This document shows positions 18,201 to 21,811 of a stretch of 21,811 nucleotides of DNA, one piece after another. The notes beneath the pieces are model-generated. The model did no database searches and was not told where the DNA came from. It worked only from the letters and a program-made list of their open reading frames with translations. The position numbers were made by a program, and so were the translations under genes. Origin of the DNA: a virus. How positions within the stretch are numbered: position 1 is the stretch's first letter; every line of letters begins with the position of its first letter. The stretch spans positions 1-21,811 of the IMG/VR virus record IMGVR_UViG_3300035670_001364. One strand, 5' to 3'.

Positions 18201-19394
18201 TATCTTCCAGTTGTTGCTAACTCAAATACACTGTTTAAAGCTAGACAGCATATTTGCTCTTATGACAACCAAACTGTAATCTCCGAGTCTCCTCTGCAGA
18301 AAAAATCTTCTGTGTTGGTTAAAGCAATTCTTACTTCTTCTAACGAAAACGTATCTCCTGCAATTGACCTTCAAAAGATTTCTGCTTATTCTGTAACTAA
18401 TAGAATTGATAACGACACTGCATCAACTATTAACGTTGCAGCTATCGACACTAGAACTCTGTTAACATACGGTGACCTAGTAACTACTGATATTGAGAAC
18501 TCTGCTCCCGCTGGTACTATAACTACAACAACTGCAAGCGCCACTGTAACTGGCGTTGGTACTTTGTTTAGTACACAAATCGTGGCAGGTAATACTTTAC
18601 ACAACTCTGCTGGTACACTGATTGGTACTGTACAATCTGTAAACGGAAGCAATACATCTCTTACTTTAACTGGAAATGCAGCAGTTGCAGTTACTGGCGG
18701 AACTTACAAAGTTCGTTCTTCTCCAACTTTATACTTCGACACTGCAACATATAACGGTGAAACTCTTGGCGTTATCCGCACTAATATTGATACTGCGGAT
18801 AACTTACTAGGTCAAGCCAACGTTGGTAAGAATATAACAATCTCTAACGCTCTAACAGGTGTTGATGGTAGCTATGTTGTCAAGTTTGTTGATGTTAGCA
18901 GCGATAGCACCACATATGCGGGTAACACTGAACTTGATGTTATTCGTGTTTATGTCACCCCAGCGTTCGGCGCAACTGGTAACATTAGCATGCTAACAGA
19001 TACTGATTTCAAGATCACTATGCAAGATAAATATGTAGATGATTTTGCTCCAATCGGTTCTCATAATGCAGCTAACTATATTACAAGAACTCTTGCTCTT
19101 GCAACTGCCGCTGACCAACTGAAGGTTATTTTCGACGGTTCTATCGTTAACCACTCTGATGTTAAAGTTTATTACAGAACTTGGACTGGCGACGTAGATC
19201 TAAGAAAACTACCATATCGCGATACTGGTTTTGTTAATACAACTTTTGACGCAGAGAACGTATTCACTGAACGTACTATTGATATGAGTGGTATGACTGC
19301 ATACACTAACATTCAAATCAAGATTGTTATGAAATCTTCTTCTGCGACTTCTGTTCCTATGATCAAGAACTTACGAATTCTTGCACTATCATGA
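12234..19394 (+). CDS. Giant virion structural protein with DUF4815 N-terminus
   Basis: A 2386-aa protein, the largest here. Its N-terminus (about 5-65) holds 'FRPSYAVQARELTQIQTILQ' and 'RFGDHVFKNGSQV.PG', the signature I recognise as DUF4815, found in large structural proteins of cyanophage-type T4-like phages. A 'YTMRDIGKLDRRIANLEYYV' segment (about 960-980) follows. Around 1604 comes 'RYDPLAQTF', followed by a beta-sandwich-like region (about 1610-1760). Three small beta modules interrupt the chain: two related 'TVTGVGT.F...' modules (about 533-597 and 2093-2159) and an 'IGTGAKTFTVG' module (about 1864-1933). There is no transmembrane segment. The role is probably peripheral baseplate or fibre attachment, inferred from its place after gp8 and before the fibre genes. 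It has no clear T4 counterpart, although T4 has gp9-gp12 in this position. The stop overlaps the next start (ATGA). Confidence 0.75.
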   Translation: MALDFNTEPYFDDYSAEKDFYRILFRPSYAVQARELTQIQTILQNQVTRFGDHVFKNGSQVIPGSVNADNQVHFIKLEQFTGTIDVTTYIETFKNKIVTGETSGVKMRVLDTTAQADIISENFDVPTLYCKVEGTASDNTTNRLLPGENIIAYEEDNQISTNFILTEDQLGDITAVVRILGDAGETGTTYQGDSSSDVLGYAYSVEVKAGIYYIDGIFVRNDDLKMYAGRFTNTPSCRVGFKVSEETVAPEDDDSILDNATGSYNFAAPGAHRWQIKLSLVKLPLVATDAIRFVELLRVVDGRIQHKIDKSSYAELEKTLARRTYDESGNYEVNKFKLSVREHLNDGTNFGVYQELIGAPQDGITYGNDDNFVLVVDPGKAYIQGYEIESTTSQFVTLDKAREINGEENNHVARLDDSPIGLSVGNWVKVKNLFQTPDITNFEKVYLVKTLSTAGNAPVASNIIGTARVKSIQLHSADYTAGVNTDYKLGLFDIKMYSGYSFEGDVKSITGIGATSTNPFTCDASPILNPLIGSATSSTASTTVTGVGTNFQSSLKAGDVLYLNNTYVGQVSSVTNNLTLVLTANAAASVTGGTVGQFTAPLQDPSYETLLFPIGYTTVKTLRGQDQLGGDTVKSSSIVVRRKFPNSSTAINKVSFEITTTNETFLSDSDLSNFLLIDNATHLPVNITTANITFDNDALRKRVDFAGVNNGSFYLVASVQQQNSAAQEKTKVLKDTWVETIVGKKLVSASTVELRKADALRLKSVRMTPGNYTAYDTNNSIDITERYTLDNGQRATHYTNAKLILKPGYQAPSGALSVEYDWFEVTAAFGNYFSVDSYASVPYKDIPSFTITDPATGKKRETCLSDVLDFRPILDGENTFTPEVPKIGSDAQAPVAYYLGRRDKIVLDSIGRFNVIKGVPAAIPQEPEDPKEGMVLASLIIPPYTKTVSNVVISQRDNRRYTMRDIGKLDRRIANLEYYVTLNLLEKDTATMQIRDTSTGLDKFKNGFIVDQFTGHGIGDVKNVDYRVAVDSSTRVLRPMHFTTALEIVEDLASGGDRAFKGYKKTGDLITLPFTESDFIFNNNATRAMDIQAMAMGALKGQINLFPEGDNWKSVDRRPDLVAIDDNNYDAIQFLAAEAGVTGTKWNEWQTNWTSVTSSTNKSESRVWDGNILVTGYETTITNYSGYDYRSGINTSLSSTVNAQDYGDRVVDMSYIPYMRARPVTFYAQNLKAKTQFWPFFDNIDVKNYVQPADSFIVERTSNTLIDFNFNNIIGGILADDPRRAYKGKIEPSFSVGDVVTNPLHTAVSVQSITNLTGTGYQFTLVVADTSNIAVGHHVMFYNMDNHNAYNVKNLDDLQDNQNIPASIGISNTAAMSKELNLKKFKVIAISGQQLTLANIDGSAIDAFSSYSTGSYTQSKTGMLYRLRASGVVVSGGEIISSDSIGPIQQEIKVVNIKNGFGVGDMLQGTVNIGGTTALNVVDVISINGNSSASIASTMKKPGDDVITDADGVAVGVFYLPETDELSFRTGERVFKLTDNQSNSNSFWDSIGSTTYYAQGISLSKERTIVSTRSAVFTQADTYEDTQSLPPTRRTTTSSRIIYQYRYDPLAQTFTVSSAGGVFVTSLDLYFSKVGVRPISVELRNTDNGVPSSKIIPFSEVTLNPSEINVSTNSLTATTFNFKSPIYLQEGETYAFVVKCDEPGSQVYVSEMGQVDMVTGNTIAGQPLTGSLYASQNAKEWEIHALLDIKFNLKKAKFQTNSQAEVLLKAVPPLDVTLTNNPFEITPWTNLVRVYFPNHGFLANELVSISEVADGYYGTAKGYVGIPAALLNRTHTVSASGLERDSFVIDLTVTDSGGNYLLQGASTSTTSNTIGTGAKTFTVGTGLGYLAGDMVTVEYSSSIYMTGSVTSYSGTSLVLNITTTVGSGTYASWKVKPEYIKGEYGGTTVRCSRSIKMDSMYLKTSDLSFQETKIDYYIQTEGEDKVFSEYLPVVANSNTLFKARQHICSYDNQTVISESPLQKKSSVLVKAILTSSNENVSPAIDLQKISAYSVTNRIDNDTASTINVAAIDTRTLLTYGDLVTTDIENSAPAGTITTTTASATVTGVGTLFSTQIVAGNTLHNSAGTLIGTVQSVNGSNTSLTLTGNAAVAVTGGTYKVRSSPTLYFDTATYNGETLGVIRTNIDTADNLLGQANVGKNITISNALTGVDGSYVVKFVDVSSDSTTYAGNTELDVIRVYVTPAFGATGNISMLTDTDFKITMQDKYVDDFAPIGSHNAANYITRTLALATAADQLKVIFDGSIVNHSDVKVYYRTWTGDVDLRKLPYRDTGFVNTTFDAENVFTERTIDMSGMTAYTNIQIKIVMKSSSATSVPMIKNLRILALS
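13830..14024 (+). repeat. 'TVTGVGT' beta module, copy 1
   Basis: This encodes about 65 residues with 'TASTTVTGVGTNF', 'LKAGDVLYL', 'VGQVSSVTNN' and 'LTANAAASVTGGT'. It pairs with a second copy at 18510-18710 of the same gene, more than 1,500 residues away. Confidence 0.75.
17823..18033 (+). repeat. 'IGTGAKTFTVG' beta module
   Basis: This encodes about 70 residues with 'IGTGAKTFTVGTGLGYLAGD' and 'SYSGTSLVLNITTTVGSGTY', ending in 'ASWKV'. The pattern is a recurring exchangeable module in phage tail fibre and baseplate proteins. Confidence 0.65.
18510..18712 (+). repeat. 'TVTGVGT' beta module, copy 2
   Basis: This encodes 'TASATVTGVGTLF', 'IVAGNTLHN', 'IGTVQSVNGSN' and 'LTGNAAVAVTGGT', the same layout as 13830-14024. 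The DNA has diverged, so the copies are not recent. Confidence 0.75.
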
Positions 19395-19636
19395 GCAACC
19401 TCGCTAAAGTAGAAGGATATAGCCAATTCAAGAAAGACACCTCCGCTGGAGGTGTCGTGAACGTTGACAAACGTTCATATGAAAACTATATTGCAACTCG
19501 TAACATTTTGAAATATCAAAAAGAACAGCAACAATCTACCACAGAAACTGTTGAAGGTCTAACAGTTGAAATAAATAATATTAAAGAAGATTTGAAAGAC
19601 ATTAAAACACTTTTAATGGCTATAATTAACAAGTAA
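19391..19636 (+). CDS. Small coiled-coil structural-region protein, 81 aa
   Basis: Its ATG overlaps the giant gene's TGA (ATGA) with no Shine-Dalgarno, so translation is probably coupled. The N-terminal half contains 'DKRSYENYIATRNI'. The C-terminal half (about 40-80) is charged and heptad-like (KEQQQ...VEGLTVEINNIKEDLKDIKTLLMAI), consistent with a short coiled coil. Similar small proteins occur beside large structural genes in distant T4-like phages, but I know of no assigned function. By position it could be a fibre chaperone, a trimerisation factor or a linker between the giant protein and the fibres. This is inference from context only. Confidence 0.65.
   Translation: MSNLAKVEGYSQFKKDTSAGGVVNVDKRSYENYIATRNILKYQKEQQQSTTETVEGLTVEINNIKEDLKDIKTLLMAIINK
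19436..19456 (+). other. Perfect 9-bp hairpin containing a GGAGGT sequence
   Basis: GACACCTCC (19436-19444) and GGAGGTGTC (19448-19456) pair perfectly around a 3-base GCT loop. The right arm contains GGAGGT, a full anti-16S match, three bases before an in-frame GTG at 19457. There is no T-run, so a terminator is unlikely. It may be a cleavage or translation-control structure, or chance. Confidence 0.45.
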
Positions 19637-19645
19637 AGGTATTTC

Positions 19646-20962
19646 ATGGCAGCTATTAACTTACGTCAGGACAAAGAGCGTCCATTAACAATCGCTGAGG
19701 TTGATTTTAACTTTTCAGCGTTAAACGACGAAGTAGGTCAAAAGTTGGACAATGCAGCGTTCAATGCAGTTAACATCTTAGAATTGTTAGATGGAAACGC
19801 TGGCGCAGGTTCAACGCTAGATACTGACAAAATTCACGGGTGGTATCCTTCTCAAAACGCAGACGCTGATACTGTCGCTATTAGAGATGCACTTGGTAAC
19901 TTAAAAGCAACACAATTCCAAGGTTTGCATATCGGCAACGTTATTGGTGATATCACTGGTAACGGTACAGGTATTTGGACAGGTAACGCTACAAACGTTT
20001 CTGGTATCGTCCAGCTAGACCACGGTGGTACTGGTGCGAACACTGCAGCTAACGCAAGAACAAACTTGGGTTGCGGTAATATGGCAGTTCAAAATAAGAA
20101 CACCATTGATATTACTGGCGGTACTATTACTGGTATCACAGACCTGGCAGTTGCTGATGGCGGTACTGGCGCATCCAATGCGATTGGCGCTCGTTCAAAC
20201 TTGGGTTTGATTATTGGTTCAGATATTCAAGCATACAATGCAACTCTTACTGGTCTTGGCGCTACAACTGGTAACGGTTTTGTTATTAGAAAAACAGACA
20301 ACTCAGCTGTTGTGCGAAAGTTCGTCGCTGGCAACTCTCTAGACTTAACAAACGCAGACGGTACTGCTGGTGATATTACTATCGGATTGAATAGTTCACC
20401 GAGTATTGCTTCTATCACTAAAACAGGAACTGATGCTACTGGTAATCTTGGACAATCAAACAACCGTTGGGGTTACGTTTATACAAGATATATTACATTA
20501 GATTCTATTACTAAAACTGGAACTAACGCTTCTGGTGATATTGGACAATCTGATAATAGATTTGGTTCTGCTCACTTAACTAGCCTCGGCGTTGGTACTG
20601 GCGCTTCAGGTACTGCTGGTGAAATTCGCGCAACTAATAACGTAACCGCTTACTACTCCGACGACCGTTTAAAAACTCGCCTTGGTGGTTTAGAAAATGC
20701 TTTAGATAAAATTGATCAACTTGCGGGCTTCTATTATGAAGCGAATGAAACTGCGCAAGCTCTTGGTTATGATGTAAAACGAGAAGTCGGTTTATCTGCG
20801 CAGGATACTCAAAAGATTCTACCAGAAATTGTTGCCCCTGCTCCAATTGATGATAAATACTTAACGATTAGATATGAACGTTTGGCTCCACTTTTTGTTG
20901 AAGGTATTAAAGAACTTCGCCAAGAATTAAAGGCTATTAAAGCTCACATTGGAATGAAATAA
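19646..20962 (+). CDS. Tail fibre with C-terminal S74 intramolecular chaperone
   Basis: A 438-aa fibre protein. The N-terminus (LRQDKERPLTIAEVDFNFSALN, about 5-26) is an anchor type also seen in the next gene. The shaft contains 'GGTGANTAANARTNLG' and 'GGTGASNAIGARSNLG' repeats, typical of phage tail fibres, and two tandem 31-residue units 'SITKTGT.A.G..GQS.NR.G' starting at 20411 and 20504. The C-terminus is a peptidase_S74 domain: 'YYSDDRLKTRLGGLENALDKI' with Ser338 and Lys343 of the catalytic pair, 'GLSAQD' and 'YLTIRYERLAPL'. By family knowledge the domain trimerises and folds the shaft, then cuts itself off before the Ser, which would release about 101 residues. AAGG (19636-19639) lies six bases before the ATG. 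The fibre is probably baseplate-attached and binds the host surface. Confidence 0.88.
   Translation: MAAINLRQDKERPLTIAEVDFNFSALNDEVGQKLDNAAFNAVNILELLDGNAGAGSTLDTDKIHGWYPSQNADADTVAIRDALGNLKATQFQGLHIGNVIGDITGNGTGIWTGNATNVSGIVQLDHGGTGANTAANARTNLGCGNMAVQNKNTIDITGGTITGITDLAVADGGTGASNAIGARSNLGLIIGSDIQAYNATLTGLGATTGNGFVIRKTDNSAVVRKFVAGNSLDLTNADGTAGDITIGLNSSPSIASITKTGTDATGNLGQSNNRWGYVYTRYITLDSITKTGTNASGDIGQSDNRFGSAHLTSLGVGTGASGTAGEIRATNNVTAYYSDDRLKTRLGGLENALDKIDQLAGFYYEANETAQALGYDVKREVGLSAQDTQKILPEIVAPAPIDDKYLTIRYERLAPLFVEGIKELRQELKAIKAHIGMK
20411..20596 (+). repeat. Tandem 93-bp repeat in the fibre shaft
   Basis: Two 31-codon units (starting 20411 and 20504) share 'SITKTGT.A.G..GQS.NR.G'. This 'G..GQS.NRWG' unit commonly precedes S74 chaperone domains. 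The match is clear over the first 19 or so codons of each unit and weak beyond. Confidence 0.7.
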
Positions 20963-20980
20963 TAACAGGAAACTAAGTAA

Positions 20981-21811
20981 ATGGCTTCTATTACCACACG
21001 TGTAACAGCTGGTACTGGCGCAACAGTTAAAAATGCACCATTAACAAATGCTGAAATTGATAACAACTTTATCAATATAAACTCGGCAAAACAAGAAACT
21101 GCAGACTGCGTATCTACAAATACTGCCAACAAAGTTGTAAAGCGCGACGCTTCTGGTAACTTTTCAGCTGGTACAATTACTGCGACATTATCTGGTGCAG
21201 CAACTTCTGCAACTACAGCAACGCATTTGGCTGGCGGTGCCGCAGGTACTATTCCTTACAACAGCGCATCTGGAACTACAGCGCATCTAGCAGCTGGTTC
21301 TTCTGGTCAGGTTTTAAGATCTAACGGAGCTGGTGCTCCGACATGGATGAATCAGTCTTCTATTGCAGCGGGTTCAGCTTCTTCTGCTACAAATTCTACA
21401 CAATATAATGGTGTTGTTCAAGCATCTTTCTCGCCATCTATGAAAGCTGCATTTAATATGTCTGGTGGGGGTACAATTACAGTTGATGGTAGCGGTTACG
21501 TTTATTGGAGCACGCGATTTATTATCATTTCCCATGGTAACAGCAGTAACTTCGCAACCAGCGGTTATTTTGACATTAACTGCCCAACATCAGGTACAAT
21601 TACAGGTGTTGGTGGTGCAGGCAACGTTACAGCAACTGGCGCTGGCATCCCGTTAGCATCATGGCAAGCCCTATATTATATTTTACCTCTCGGTTCTGCA
21701 AGTAGTTCTGTTGCAGGTAACTTCCGTGTTATGTCTTACACGTCTGGTCAAGATGTTCCATACAACTGGGTATTAATTTGTGTAAGAAACGGTGATGACG
21801 GTTTATTTTAT
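20981..21811 (+). CDS. Second tail fibre protein (C-terminus cut by window end)
   Basis: An ATG at 20981, with AGGA ten bases upstream (20967-20970), opens a frame of 277 codons with no stop before the window edge. The N-terminus repeats the anchor of the preceding fibre: 'APLTNAEIDNNFININ' against 'RPLTIAEVDFNFSALN'. The shaft has 'AAGTIPYNSASGTTAHLAAG' and 'GQVLRSNGAGAPTW', common fibre segments. The C-terminal domain (about 155-277) contains 'YVYWSTRFIIISHG', 'TSGYFDINCPTSGTITGVGG' and 'WQALYYILPLGS', and resembles fibre tip domains I recall from marine cyanophages. It has no S74 domain in view, and the tip motif suggests that only a few residues are missing. It probably encodes an alternative or additional receptor-binding fibre. 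Confidence 0.78.
   Translation, partial: MASITTRVTAGTGATVKNAPLTNAEIDNNFININSAKQETADCVSTNTANKVVKRDASGNFSAGTITATLSGAATSATTATHLAGGAAGTIPYNSASGTTAHLAAGSSGQVLRSNGAGAPTWMNQSSIAAGSASSATNSTQYNGVVQASFSPSMKAAFNMSGGGTITVDGSGYVYWSTRFIIISHGNSSNFATSGYFDINCPTSGTITGVGGAGNVTATGAGIPLASWQALYYILPLGSASSSVAGNFRVMSYTSGQDVPYNWVLICVRNGDDGLFY

Noticed and set aside
655-20846. Open frames of 60-106 codons on the minus strand
   Set aside because: All lie opposite well-supported structural genes, have no ribosome sites or recognisable motifs, and contain the odd residue composition expected of antisense reading.
21465-21656. A separate small gene in another frame near the window end
   Set aside because: It overlaps the second fibre gene, whose frame is open from 20981 to the window edge with recognisable fibre motifs.

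Overview
This window is a 21.8-kb piece of the virion-structure region of a T4-like, contractile-tailed phage (myovirus, Caudoviricetes). All genes lie on the + strand and are packed end to end. The largest gap is 53 bases, so no stretch over 300 bases lacks a gene. The DNA is AT-rich. Homologues of T4 baseplate proteins gp27, gp5, gp25, gp6, gp7 and gp8 are recognisable but diverged. Together with a giant DUF4815 protein and serially repeated beta modules, this looks more like the 'distant' T4-likes (cyanophage- or pelagiphage-like) than like T4 itself. The host cannot be told from these genes. No integrase, tRNA, CRISPR array, IS element or metabolic gene is visible.

Layout: (1) 1-3828, hub and spike: the C-terminus of a gp27-like hub protein, a 1014-aa gp5-like spike protein, and a PAAR tip protein. 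(2) 3842-8262, wedge: gp25-like, gp6-like and gp7-like proteins. (3) 8276-8737, a small probable virion protein with a strong ribosome binding site. (4) 8792-12190, a gp8-like wedge protein expanded to 1132 aa by beta repeats. (5) 12234-19394, a 2386-aa DUF4815 structural protein. (6) 19391-19636, a small coiled-coil protein. (7) 19646-21811, two consecutive tail-fibre genes, the first with a C-terminal S74-type self-cleaving chaperone, the second cut by the window end.

How the genes work together: gp27, gp5 and PAAR would form the central hub and membrane/cell-wall-piercing spike. gp25, gp6, gp7 and gp8 would form the wedges around it. The giant protein and the fibres would make up the peripheral host-recognition apparatus. 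Several stop/start junctions overlap or abut (gp5/PAAR, gp25/gp6, giant/81-aa), which points to translational coupling in a late operon. One T4-late-promoter-like octamer sits in front of the giant gene.

Most noteworthy: the gp5-like protein carries two apparent wall-degrading domains, a GH19 glycosidase-like domain and a C-terminal M15-type zinc peptidase. The gp7- and gp8-like wedge proteins share a glycine-rich 'GSGYT' beta repeat. I found no defence system or other clearly new non-structural system here.
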